From Candidatus Cardinium hertigii (GTDB taxonomy: Bacteria > Bacteroidota > Bacteroidia > Cytophagales > Amoebophilaceae), in contig NZ_CP029619.1 in assembly GCF_003176915.1 (NCBI RefSeq), forward strand, positions 372,001 through 436,000: a stretch of 64,000 nt of DNA, written 5' to 3'. Shown piece by piece: positions 7,593 to 16,634 of this stretch. The notes below the pieces were generated by a model. The model had not been told where the DNA came from. It searched no databases and saw only the letters and a program-made list of their open reading frames with translations. Positions within the stretch are counted from its first letter, which is position 1; every line of letters starts with the position of its first letter. The translations under genes were made by a program, and so were the position numbers.

Positions 7593-9929
7593 ATGAAAAT
7601 ACTAAAAGTTATTCATGGTTACCCGCCTTATTATAGTGCTGGTTCAGAAGTTTACAGCCAAACGTTGGTTCACGAATTGGCAAATGAGCATGAGGTACAG
7701 TTATTGAGTAGGTATGAGAATAGTTTCCTACCTGACTTCCACTATCGTACGCTTTTAGATCCTAGTGATGCACGTGTTTTGCTTCATTTGATCAATGTCC
7801 CTACTGCTAAATACCATTATAACTTTATTAATGAGCCTGTTAACGCACTCTTTAAATCCATCCTAGCTACTTTCCAACCTGATCTAATACATTTTGGTCA
7901 CCTCAGCCATCTATCGATGGAACTTCCTAATATTGCGGTGCAGGCGGGGATTCCCACTATTTTTACTTTGCACGATTTTTGGCTAATGTGTCCACGGGGT
8001 AGGTTTATTCAACGCAATGCTACCAGTCTGTTTCCACTTTGTAATGGTCAAGCCGATCAAAAATGTGCTACCCAATGCTATAAGGGTTATTTTACAGGCG
8101 ATAGCACACAATTAGCTGCAGACATAACCTATTGGGCTACCTGGGTGGGAGTTAGAATGGAACAAGCCAGGAAAATAATAAAGGGGATAGATCATTTTAT
8201 TGCACCGTCGAGATTCTTGCAACGTAAATTTATACAGGATTTTCATTTACCCGCTCATAAAGTCTCTTATTTGGATTATGGGTTTGATCTAAGCCGGTTT
8301 ACAGAACGTCAAAGAATACCAGAAGCCCTGTTTGTTTTTGGTTACATAGGCACCCATACGCCTGAAAAAGGGATAGATCTGCTATTAAGGGCTTTTGCTA
8401 AGTTATCCGTTAGGGCCCAACTTAATATTTGGGGGGCTTCTAGAGAAGAAACTGCTGCATTGAAAGCCATTGTGCAACAATTTCCTTCTGCTATACAGGA
8501 ACGTATAAAATGGATGGGGCCTTATGCTAACGAAGCGATTACCGCTGCTGTTTTTGATCGGGTGGATGCTATCGTGGTACCCTCTATTTGGGGTGAAAAT
8601 GCGCCCTTGGTCATACATGAGGCCCAGCAGCTGCGCGTACCTGTCCTAACAGCCGATTATGGGGGTATGGCAGAGTATGTAAAAGATGGTATAAATGGGC
8701 TACTGTTTAAGCATAGAAATGTAACTAGCTTAGCAGCAGCTATGCAAAGATTGGCTACAGACCCTGTCTTATATGGTCAACTTATGCAAACTGGTTACCT
8801 GTATAGTGCAGACGGTAACATCCCTTCTATCCAAGAACATGTTAATCAGCTACAACCTATTTATCACGCTGCCATAAACAGTAAAGGGAAAACAGTAGCC
8901 ACTAAGCAGGGGCCTTGGCGGATTACTTTTGATACCAACCCCGACCATTGCAACTTTGCTTGTATTATGTGTGAAGGGTTTTCCCCTTATAGTAAGGTCA
9001 AAGCCACAAGAAAGGCGCAAGGCATCAGGGCTAGGGTGATGCCGATAGAGACCCTACGCAAAGTTATTCAAGAGGCAGCCGGAACAGCTTTAAGGGAAAT
9101 CATCCCTTCTACCATGGGGGAACCTTTGTTGTATAAACATTTTACAGAGATCATAGCATTATGCCATGAATTTGGGTTAAAACTAAATTTAACTACAAAT
9201 GGTTCTTTTCCTATTAAGGGAGCACAGCAATGGGCTGAGTTATTGGTTCCTGTTTTATCTGATATTAAAATTTCTTGGAACGGCGCTACAAAAGAAACCC
9301 ATGAAGCAATTATGAGCGGTTCAAAATGGGAAGAGGTCGTTACTAATCTGCAAACTTTTTTACAAGTTAGGGATGCTTATTTCCAGTCAACGGGTAAGCG
9401 ATGTAGCGTTACATTGCAGCTGACCTTTCTGGAAAGCAACTTGACGGAATTGTATGCCCTTGTTAAAATGGCCATAACGATGGGTATAGATAGGGTCAAA
9501 GGCCATCACCTATGGGCCCATTTTAAAGAAATTAAAGGATTATCTATGCGCAGAAATCATGCAGCTATTGATCAATGGAATAAGGTTGTACAGCAACTCT
9601 ACCTACTAAGAGATCAGCTATTGCTCCCTAATGGAACCCAGATAAAATTAGTAAACTTTACCTTACTTCCTAAAGAAGGGATAAAAGATTTAGCAGTTGG
9701 AGGGCCATGCCCTTTCTTAGGAAAAGAGGCATGGATTAGTCCTGAAGGTAAATTCAGTCCTTGTTGTGCACCTGATGCGCTAAGGGAAACATTGGGAAAT
9801 TTTGGCAATATACATGAGGTCAAACTGGAAGATATATGGAAAAGTGATGCCTATACCCATTTACAGAAAAACTACTTAAAACACCCCTTATGTAAAGGGT
9901 GTAATATGCGCAAACCTTTGGTATCGTAA
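7593..9929 (+). CDS. Glycosyltransferase (GT4) - radical SAM/SPASM fusion
   Basis: This 778-aa protein holds two enzymes. Residues 1-425 are a GT-B glycosyltransferase of family 4 type: an N-terminal HGYPPYYSAGSE nucleotide-sugar fold, an IGTHTPEKG start to the second Rossmann domain, and the EX7E motif in GENAPLVIHEA. Residues 440-778 are a radical SAM enzyme: C453, C457 and C460 form the CxxxCxxC cluster site in CNFACIMC. A C-terminal SPASM-type cysteine set follows (C706, C724-C725, C767, C770) for auxiliary Fe-S clusters. SPASM enzymes usually modify peptides or proteins, so the product could be a glycosylated and radical-modified peptide or glycan. The substrate is unknown. It is the first gene of a tight operon, with the next start 22 bp downstream. 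Confidence 0.9.
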   Translation: MKILKVIHGYPPYYSAGSEVYSQTLVHELANEHEVQLLSRYENSFLPDFHYRTLLDPSDARVLLHLINVPTAKYHYNFINEPVNALFKSILATFQPDLIHFGHLSHLSMELPNIAVQAGIPTIFTLHDFWLMCPRGRFIQRNATSLFPLCNGQADQKCATQCYKGYFTGDSTQLAADITYWATWVGVRMEQARKIIKGIDHFIAPSRFLQRKFIQDFHLPAHKVSYLDYGFDLSRFTERQRIPEALFVFGYIGTHTPEKGIDLLLRAFAKLSVRAQLNIWGASREETAALKAIVQQFPSAIQERIKWMGPYANEAITAAVFDRVDAIVVPSIWGENAPLVIHEAQQLRVPVLTADYGGMAEYVKDGINGLLFKHRNVTSLAAAMQRLATDPVLYGQLMQTGYLYSADGNIPSIQEHVNQLQPIYHAAINSKGKTVATKQGPWRITFDTNPDHCNFACIMCEGFSPYSKVKATRKAQGIRARVMPIETLRKVIQEAAGTALREIIPSTMGEPLLYKHFTEIIALCHEFGLKLNLTTNGSFPIKGAQQWAELLVPVLSDIKISWNGATKETHEAIMSGSKWEEVVTNLQTFLQVRDAYFQSTGKRCSVTLQLTFLESNLTELYALVKMAITMGIDRVKGHHLWAHFKEIKGLSMRRNHAAIDQWNKVVQQLYLLRDQLLLPNGTQIKLVNFTLLPKEGIKDLAVGGPCPFLGKEAWISPEGKFSPCCAPDALRETLGNFGNIHEVKLEDIWKSDAYTHLQKNYLKHPLCKGCNMRKPLVS

Positions 9930-9951
9930 TATTTGAATGAAATAAAATGCC

Positions 9952-11616
9952 ATGCCTACTGTTTCTTTACCTGCCATTGTCCTCTCCTCCTGCGGAAGAT
10001 TTCATCAACTATTGGGGAAGCCGCTCTATGGAGCACGGTTTATACGGGTTGAAAAATTCCATGCGCCAGGATTAGCACCTGCTTATGATGCATCCGGTGC
10101 CTACCATATTGATACGACAGGTAAAGCAGCTTATCATAAAAGGTTTCTACAGATACATGGGTTTTATAACCATAGGGCAGCTGTGCAAGATGAGACGGGT
10201 TTCTATCATATTGACTCTGAAGGGAGTAGTATATATGCAGCGCGTTATCAATGGGTAGGGAATTTTCAAGAGGAAAAATGTGTAGTCAACAATGCAGATG
10301 GGTTTTTTCATATCGATTTAAAGGGCGCAAGAATTTATCCTGAAATATATGATTATGTTGGAGATTTTAAAGAAGGCGCTGCAGTAGTGTATAAAAATGG
10401 CCAAGCTACGCATATAAATCAAGAGGGGAAATGGTTGCATGCTAAATGGTATAAGCGGCTTCATGTTTTTCACAAAGGTTATGCTATAGCGGAAGATGCC
10501 AAGGGATGGTTTCATATAGATAGGCGAGGGAAAGCACTTTATCCACAACGGTTTAAAAGGGTAGAACCTTTTTACAACGGTAGAGCCAAAGTAGAAACAT
10601 GGGAAGGGGCATTGGGACAACTGGATAGCAGTGGTAGCATGCAGGTTTTTATTGCAGGGCCTAATCAATTTGATCAGGTACATGCTATCTCTGCGGAACT
10701 TGCTGCTTTTTGGAAAACCTATTTGATGCATACGGCTGTAACACTTGGCTTATGCCATAGCTTGCCTTGTACAACTACTGATTTGGCACAACAGTTAAAT
10801 ATAGCAGAGGAAAATATAGAAAGATTATTAAGGGCAATGTGGGAGATAGGGTGGGTAACCTATGAGCCAAGTAAAACCATATGGCAGCTGGCTACTAAAG
10901 GCAGTTGCTTTAAAAACATACCTTTCTTAGCCAAGGCGGCTACCCTGTGGGCGCAAGTTGCTGCAGCAGCCAATTGGTTAAAACTCCCTGATTTACTACG
11001 ACAACCTTGTATAGCTTCTTTTCCTTCTTTTAAAGAAAAAGAGCGCTCTTCTAAAAAAAGAAGACAGTATTATGAAGCATTATTGGGTTATGCGGCCTGG
11101 GACTTTCAAGCGTTGCATCAAAAAATAGAAATACAAACTACAAAGCGTGTGCTATTATTTGGTGTGCGTGCCTTAGCTTTTATAGCTGTTCTAGGCAATC
11201 AAAATAAAGATCTATTGTTCCATTATTACCATGATCCTGTACTACCTAAGGCACTCATTCAAACTTTCAATGTTAAGCCAAAAAGTTTAAAGTCGTTAAT
11301 GGCGCATTATGATTTAGCTATTTTTTGTCAATTTTTACAGCATTATGATGATGTTACGGTCATAACGTATCTTCAATTAGCTAAAAAACGGGTAACGCGT
11401 TTATTTATCATAGAAACCATGCTAACCCATGACAAGCCTACAGGGGGCATGGTCGATATAAATACCATGGTAGAAACAGGAGGCAAACTAAGAACATTAG
11501 CAGCATGGGAGCAATTACTAGGTCAAGTAGGCGCCTATAAGCTAGCCAATGTGCTTCCTATAACAGATTATTTAACCCTGGTTGATGTTATGCTATGCAA
11601 GATAGAATCCCATTAG
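9952..11616 (+). CDS. WG-repeat / O-methyltransferase-like fusion
   Basis: The 554-aa product starts with about six WG-type beta repeats (residues 20-225). Each has a G-x-x-HID core as in DASGAYHIDTTGK, EGSSIYAARY and GWFHIDRRGKALYPQRF. Residues 235-330 form a winged-helix dimerisation domain (TTTDLAQQLNIAEENIERLL), and 370-550 a class I methyltransferase fold like family-2 O-methyltransferases (FIIETMLTHDKPTGGMVDIN). The SAM-binding glycine motif is degraded: LLFGVRALAF stands where DVGGGTG is usual, so catalysis is uncertain. It lies between a radical SAM enzyme and a dioxygenase and overlaps the latter by 22 bp, which implies translational coupling and a shared pathway. Confidence 0.8.
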   Translation: MPTVSLPAIVLSSCGRFHQLLGKPLYGARFIRVEKFHAPGLAPAYDASGAYHIDTTGKAAYHKRFLQIHGFYNHRAAVQDETGFYHIDSEGSSIYAARYQWVGNFQEEKCVVNNADGFFHIDLKGARIYPEIYDYVGDFKEGAAVVYKNGQATHINQEGKWLHAKWYKRLHVFHKGYAIAEDAKGWFHIDRRGKALYPQRFKRVEPFYNGRAKVETWEGALGQLDSSGSMQVFIAGPNQFDQVHAISAELAAFWKTYLMHTAVTLGLCHSLPCTTTDLAQQLNIAEENIERLLRAMWEIGWVTYEPSKTIWQLATKGSCFKNIPFLAKAATLWAQVAAAANWLKLPDLLRQPCIASFPSFKEKERSSKKRRQYYEALLGYAAWDFQALHQKIEIQTTKRVLLFGVRALAFIAVLGNQNKDLLFHYYHDPVLPKALIQTFNVKPKSLKSLMAHYDLAIFCQFLQHYDDVTVITYLQLAKKRVTRLFIIETMLTHDKPTGGMVDINTMVETGGKLRTLAAWEQLLGQVGAYKLANVLPITDYLTLVDVMLCKIESH

Positions 11617-12572
11617 AAGAAAAAGGGTTTATGGTTGTCCGACAGCTTATCCCTCTAGCATTGGCTGAGGCAGCATTGGCTGATATTAAGCATACCCTAA
11701 CGAAACTAGCCCAAAGATTGTCTGTTCCAATAGCTGATTATATGTATTGTACAGGTAGATGGGCAACAGATTCTCCCGTTACAAAGTGTATATCTACATT
11801 AGATGTGTTTATTAAGCATTACCTTGAAGCATTGTGGCAATGTCCAGTAGTGGCTAAAAAAGCAAATGTTATTTGTAAAACGGCTGATTTGATTGAGTCT
11901 ATTCCTTTTCATCAGGATATTGCGTATAGTTTTAATGCCCCCTATCATTTTTCTGTTTGGGTTGCATTAAACGATGTACGAGCAACCTCAGGAGCCCTTC
12001 AAGTCATCAAGGGAAGCCATCAATGGCCAGTAGCTCCATTGGTGGATTTTTGGCAACCTCATTTTGTGGATAGGAAGGCAGATATCTATAAAGACCAAAT
12101 CGAAACATTACCTATTGCAACAGGAGATGCAATTATTTTTGACGCGAAATTATGGCATGGAAGTGCAGAGAACCTAGAAGCTAAGGATAGGTTTAGTTAT
12201 GTTACAAGGTGGGTTATCCCAGCCAAGGAATTTCCAGAAATTCCTAAGCCGAAAGTTTCAGATTTTGGGCTGTTAAACTGCGGGTTTTTAACAGAACACA
12301 TACTCAGAAAAGCGTTACCTTTATTTGTTCATCTTACAATTCCACAAAATAAAACAGAACTGATATATAGCTGGCTAAACTTGCTTACGCAACCGCTTCC
12401 TATCTCTGGCATAGATCCTATCCAAGCGCAACAAGATTTGTACAAGCTACTGATCTTAGAACAGGCTTCAACCTTACATGATGCAGGAGACAGCTTAGGG
12501 AAAGTATATAAAAATGTATGGTTTTCTTTGTTGCGCTTCCTAAATCAAAGTATAACGGTTGTAGGTAATTAA
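11595..12572 (+). CDS. Phytanoyl-CoA dioxygenase-like Fe(II)/2OG oxygenase
   Basis: This 325-aa protein is of the PhyH family of Fe(II)/2-oxoglutarate-dependent oxygenases. The iron ligands are visible: H106 and D108 in IPFHQDI and H188 in LWHGS, with a following arginine in RFSYVTRWVIP for 2-oxoglutarate. GALQVIKGSHQW is the typical family segment between them. Bacterial members often hydroxylate small molecules in biosynthetic clusters. The start overlaps the methyltransferase gene by 22 bp. About 90 C-terminal residues after the core have no assigned function. The substrate is unknown, but context suggests the same molecule as the upstream enzymes. Confidence 0.85.
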   Translation: MQDRIPLEEKGFMVVRQLIPLALAEAALADIKHTLTKLAQRLSVPIADYMYCTGRWATDSPVTKCISTLDVFIKHYLEALWQCPVVAKKANVICKTADLIESIPFHQDIAYSFNAPYHFSVWVALNDVRATSGALQVIKGSHQWPVAPLVDFWQPHFVDRKADIYKDQIETLPIATGDAIIFDAKLWHGSAENLEAKDRFSYVTRWVIPAKEFPEIPKPKVSDFGLLNCGFLTEHILRKALPLFVHLTIPQNKTELIYSWLNLLTQPLPISGIDPIQAQQDLYKLLILEQASTLHDAGDSLGKVYKNVWFSLLRFLNQSITVVGN

Positions 12573-12794
12573 CAAAAGGCCGTTGCAAATAGATTTTAAA
12601 GAGTTTAACTAAAAATTCGCTTTCATTCATTTCTAGCCAAACGAACGTTAGCTTTAATTTATTATTAATATTTAGGCGTTTATCTTGCAAAATCATTAAT
12701 GACATGTAGCCTTTTGTATGCGGGGTTCCCAAATTTTAGGCTGTATCCTAGCACTTTACTTAACGCTATAGCTTATTAGGGGAAGAAAAATACC
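12573..12794. other. Non-coding spacer after the PhyH gene
   Basis: AT-rich DNA with no supported gene. It carries no clear terminator hairpin and leads into symporter fossils. Confidence 0.4.
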
Positions 12795-12973
12795 ATACCA
12801 ATTTGCTAATTTAGGATAACATAGCCTTATGGTTTGTGCATTATAGATTTACAGCCTAGGATTTATATATTGTTTACTTTCAATAGAAACAAATAGCATG
12901 ATGTAACTGTAGCTTTATTGCTACATTAAGCCATTACAGCTCATATATACCGCTTAGCTTTAGCTGATTTTAT
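12795..12973 (+). pseudogene. SLC5-fusion fossil, middle segment
   Basis: The nucleotide sequence follows 3238-3420 of the intact fusion gene. ACCAATTTGCTAA.TTAGGA matches, followed by TAGCCTTATGGTTTGTGC and AACAAATAGCATGATG, with many substitutions and stops. It covers the extra membrane helices between the symporter and kinase-like parts. Confidence 0.6.
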
Positions 12974-13265
12974 GGTTTATTTTCACAATAATAATAAATA
13001 GCTATTATTAGGCATAATAATTATTTTTCTGTAAATAAAAACAAGTAGTCATTATAAACTTAGTAAGATAAATTTGTTATAACGTAATAAAGCAAAAGGC
13101 AAAAGGTAAAGCATATTAATGTAATAATTATAGGTTTATCCTTAATAGGGACATTGTTTATTGGAATTTATAGACTTTCCAGGATTATGCCGTAGGAAAA
13201 AGAAAAATGGTTACCAGTGTGATTGCTATTTCTTTTATAGCTACTATGTATGGCGGCAGAATTAT
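12974..13265 (+). pseudogene. SLC5-fusion fossil, leader plus N-terminus
   Basis: This segment parallels 1331-1660. It has the same fossil tail (ATTATTTTTCTGTAAATAAA), the same leader with AACGTAATAAA, and then the start region of the symporter (GTAATAATTATAGGTTTATC, later GACTTTCCAGGATTATGC). An internal deletion of about 20 nt and loss of the start codon kill the gene. The shared junction shows that 1-1.7 kb and 12.8-13.3 kb derive from one ancestral tandem arrangement. Confidence 0.7.
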
Positions 13266-13513
13266 TCTATTTTAAGTATTGATTTACAATAACTCTTCTT
13301 ATTATTTTTTACTAGACAAACCAATCATTGCGCACGTGAAAAAGAGGAAGTAGGCGTGCCTTCTTGAAGGGGGCTCTTCTCCACTAAAAGTAATTGCTTA
13401 GAACAACCAGCCCTTTCTCCTCTGTTAAAAAAATAAAATACCCCCTTACGCTCTTACGAGAACTGGCTTCCGCATAACAAATGGTAGCGCTGATGCTATA
13501 GTTGTAACAACCA
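13266..13513. other. Non-coding spacer
   Basis: No gene is seen. It is the region downstream of the trigger factor gene, which ends at 13514 on the minus strand. Confidence 0.4.
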
Positions 13514-14854
13514 TTATATTTTCAGTCTGGCGTCAAACTGTGCAGCTGTAACCTTTTGGCTTATTACAGCAATATGCTGCTTAATAAAAGCTATGGCTCT
13601 ATTTTTACTCAATTTTTCATGCAGCTGTGCATAATGCTTCCCACTATCCTTTTGTAAAAAAGATAACAGACCTCCTTGAATATCAGATTCTTCTAATTCT
13701 CTATTTTTTAAATTATGCGCAGCATAATCCGTATAAATACGCTTTGCCTCTTCTATTACATCTGATTGCGTAACAGCCAAGTTATTATTACGTACAATAC
13801 TGCCTAGTATAAACTCAAATTTCAAGTTCGCTTCCTCTACAGTATAGTAATAGGCTATCTCTTCTGCTGTTGCATTGGGATTATTCACGGAAATCCATTT
13901 TTTAATAAACGCTTCCGGCAATGCTATCTGATTATACTTGAACAGCTCCTCCCGCAAACTTTCATAAAAGGCATAGTGTGCTTCCATGCGCTTATCCTTT
14001 AAGATAACCTGCACAATAGCTGACCTAAACGCATCTTGCGAATCAGCAACACCCTCCCCCAAAAGCAGATTAAAAAAGGCAATATTTAGCTCCGCCGGCG
14101 TAACATGTGCGATCTTCTCTATAGTAAAAAGAGCAGACCAAACTGCTTCCTGCTTACAAAAAGCAGCCCATTCACGAAAAGTTAAACCTAAAAAAGCAGG
14201 GGAATGGTCTGCTAGCATTGCTTGTGTAATGGTTACCTTATCCCCCACGTGGCACCCTATTAAAGCGGCACGCAAAGGGCTAGGAACACGCTCCACAGCT
14301 ATACGAACTTTTATTTGCTGTTGATATATACTATCCGTTAAGCTACCCTGCAATAGCGCATGCACATCGCTTTCCTTAAGCGGCAAGGCCTGGCCATGTA
14401 CCCACTGCAAGCCCTCTATGAGTTCATCCACAAGCGCATCCTCTACCGATTCTATTTCAAATTCCGTAACAGAAATAGGGGGACCCAATGCCACATTATC
14501 TATGGCTAACAAGCCCACTTCATAAGAAAAAGTAAAAGAATCCTGTTGCAATAAATCAAGCTGCATGGGAACCGCAACCAATAATGGCTCTATAAAAATT
14601 GGTATGGCTTCCTCTGTAACATAATCTTGTAAAGCCTTGTAAGCTATTTTCCGCAGCTCCTCTGCAAGGATAGCTTGCCCATGCATTTTTTTTACTAATG
14701 CCAATGGAACAGCCCCTACCCTAAAACCTTTTAAACGAACTTTCTGCGCATAATGCTTCAGCTGTTGCTCAACAATAGCTTTATAATCAGATTCATGCAA
14801 CGTAATAGAAATAATCCCATGCGCAGGGTTCATTTTATTAAACTGAATATCCAA
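13514..14854 (-). CDS. tig: Trigger factor
   Basis: This is the ribosome-bound chaperone that meets nascent chains at the exit tunnel. The 446-aa length is normal for Bacteroidetes. The N-terminal ribosome-binding segment is clear (QKVRLKGFRVGAVPLALVKK, matching the family GFRPGxxP loop region), followed by a diverged PPIase domain (about 150-240) and the helical arm domain. The start codon is TTG at 14854; the next ATG, seven codons in, would cut into the first strand, and the LDIQFNKMNPAHG start aligns with other trigger factors. It stands alone, with tRNA-Leu 67 bp upstream on the same strand. Confidence 0.9.
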   Translation of the reverse strand: MDIQFNKMNPAHGIISITLHESDYKAIVEQQLKHYAQKVRLKGFRVGAVPLALVKKMHGQAILAEELRKIAYKALQDYVTEEAIPIFIEPLLVAVPMQLDLLQQDSFTFSYEVGLLAIDNVALGPPISVTEFEIESVEDALVDELIEGLQWVHGQALPLKESDVHALLQGSLTDSIYQQQIKVRIAVERVPSPLRAALIGCHVGDKVTITQAMLADHSPAFLGLTFREWAAFCKQEAVWSALFTIEKIAHVTPAELNIAFFNLLLGEGVADSQDAFRSAIVQVILKDKRMEAHYAFYESLREELFKYNQIALPEAFIKKWISVNNPNATAEEIAYYYTVEEANLKFEFILGSIVRNNNLAVTQSDVIEEAKRIYTDYAAHNLKNRELEESDIQGGLLSFLQKDSGKHYAQLHEKLSKNRAIAFIKQHIAVISQKVTAAQFDARLKI

Positions 14855-14921
14855 AGTAAAACAGATTTAAAAAGCAAAAATAAATAGCTCCACCCTTAAC
14901 TACCTGTATTAAGCAGAAAAG

Positions 14922-15003
14922 TACGGATGAAGGGACTCGAACCCCCACACCTTTCGGTACTAGATCCTAAGTCTAGCGCGTCTACCAGTTCCGCCACATC
15001 CGC
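14922..15003 (-). tRNA. tRNA-Leu(UAG)
   Basis: An 82-nt cloverleaf with a long variable arm. The acceptor stem is GCGGATG/CATCCGT, the T-arm is GGGGGTTCGAGTCCCTT, and the anticodon stem CTAGA/TCTAG closes loop CTTAGGA with anticodon TAG. CCA is not encoded. Confidence 0.95.
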
Positions 15004-15470
15004 AAAAATAATTCAACTAAATTATTTAAGTCTTAGTAAATATAGGGAAAGTAGACAGTAAGACAATAGCTATTGTTACAGTATACTCCCTGTCTAAATA
15101 AGTAAGAAGCGTAAATAAATTGAAACGATTGTTACGCCTATGTATTGGTTTAATAAAAATAGCAAGAAAATCATTACATTAGTACAAAAATACAAAGCCT
15201 TCCCTGGAAATCTTCCATAAAGATTATGGCTACTTTATAGGCCTTCCGACTATTGTATCATGGCATCCTACTAGCTCAATCCATGCAATGGCCTTTACTG
15301 GCCAGCAGCAACAAATGGAGCTTGCTTAAAAAATCCCCCTACTTTACATCATATCTATATAATAGAAATCAAACTCTTCAAATATTTTGGATTAATCTAT
15401 AGATATATTTAAACTTACCTATCCTTCCACAGGTATCACAAGACAACGTACGGAATTTTAAACTTCTACC
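15004..15470. other. Intergenic region, nothing recognised
   Basis: 467 bp between a tRNA and the PAP2 gene. It has no supported ORF, repeat or structured RNA. It presumably holds the promoters of both neighbours. Confidence 0.5.
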
Positions 15471-16154
15471 ATGAATAAAAATTATTCATTTACAACCCTA
15501 AAAGAAAACAGACTGTTTTTTTACTTAATGGGTATTTTACTTTCCATTGGGGCATTTCCACTGATTTTATGGGACAAAATAAGTTTTTTTATACTAATCA
15601 AACAATGGCATCATCCCATTATGGATCGATTGGCGCCTTACCTTAGCTATGTAGGAGATGGCATTACGTATGGTTGTATAGTATTGGTAGCCATTTTAGT
15701 AGGAGCAAGCTACAGCAATATTTGCATCATGGCAGGGAGCTTTGGATTGATGTCTTGTGTAGTGCAACTCCTGTTCAAACGTGGCTTTTGTTCCCATCTG
15801 CTTAGGCCAACGGCATGCATTCCGTTGCATGCCCTGCATGTTGTAGCAGATGTTAAGCTAGAAAAGACGTTAACTTTTCCATCTGGACATGCTGCTACTA
15901 TTTTTGTACTAGCATCTCTTATACAATTATTACATAATAAGCATAACAATGTTTTGTATACCTTTTCATTGCTGTTATTGGCGATACTGGTTTCTTATTC
16001 CAGAATTTATCTTTGTCAGCATTTTTACACAGATATTTATGCAGGGGCTTGTATTGGAACAGGCGCTTCATTGCTCGTATATGTTTGGGTAAACCAAACA
16101 AATATACACCTCTACTTAGGGCGTTTGGTGTATCATTTTATATACCGGAAGTAG
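15471..16154 (+). CDS. PAP2-family membrane phosphatase
   Basis: A 227-aa multi-pass protein with the three phosphatase motifs of the PAP2 superfamily. They are K..RP around KRGFCSHLLRP, PSGH at 137-140 (H140 is the acid/base), and SRIYLCQHFYTD at 177-188 with nucleophile H184 and partner D188. Five or six helices place the site at the outer face of the inner membrane. Likely substrates are undecaprenyl diphosphate, phosphatidylglycerol phosphate or a lipid A phosphate; sequence alone does not decide. It is convergent with dut, 15 bp apart. Confidence 0.88.
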   Translation: MNKNYSFTTLKENRLFFYLMGILLSIGAFPLILWDKISFFILIKQWHHPIMDRLAPYLSYVGDGITYGCIVLVAILVGASYSNICIMAGSFGLMSCVVQLLFKRGFCSHLLRPTACIPLHALHVVADVKLEKTLTFPSGHAATIFVLASLIQLLHNKHNNVLYTFSLLLLAILVSYSRIYLCQHFYTDIYAGACIGTGASLLVYVWVNQTNIHLYLGRLVYHFIYRK

Positions 16155-16169
16155 CCGCATCGCATTAGG

Positions 16170-16604
16170 CTAGCTCCTTCCTGTACTACCATATCCCCCC
16201 TCTCCTCTATCTGTTGGCGCTAGTAGCGTTACCTCCTGCCATACAACCGTTGTATAACACGCAACAACCAACTGAGCAATTCTATCCCCATCTTGTATTA
16301 CAAAAGATTCATTCCCTAAGTTAATCAGCAACACTTTAATGACTCCCCTATAATCGGCATCTATCGTACCTGGACTATTTAGAACGGTTATGCCTTGCTG
16401 CAATGCCAAACCACTGCGTGGCCTCACCTGGGCCTCATACCCTGCTGGCAACGCAATAGCTATCCCCGTGTCAATGGCCTTACGTTGACCAGGCTCTAAG
16501 CTAATCGGCAACGGAATAAAAGCACGTACATCCATCCCACTAGCCCCTAACGTGGCATAAGCAGGTAAAGGATGATGCGAATAATTGATAATAGGAATAC
16601 GCAT
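16170..16604 (-). CDS. dut: dUTP diphosphatase
   Basis: Hydrolyses dUTP to dUMP and pyrophosphate, keeping uracil out of DNA and feeding dTMP synthesis. The five motifs of the trimeric enzyme are present in 144 aa: [25 protein letters not shown] with the catalytic Asp, GDRIAQLV and the C-terminal [11 protein letters not shown] arm. It lies 30 bp downstream of gatA on the same strand, probably co-transcribed. Confidence 0.95.
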   Translation of the reverse strand: MRIPIINYSHHPLPAYATLGASGMDVRAFIPLPISLEPGQRKAIDTGIAIALPAGYEAQVRPRSGLALQQGITVLNSPGTIDADYRGVIKVLLINLGNESFVIQDGDRIAQLVVACYTTVVWQEVTLLAPTDRGEGGYGSTGRS

Positions 16605-16634
16605 GCTATGCTTATTTATCTATCTACTGAATGA

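Noticed and set aside
10318-10731. 137-codon minus-strand ORF inside the WG-repeat gene
   Set aside because: It is antisense to a well-supported gene, has no domain and no start context; a shadow of the repeat codons.
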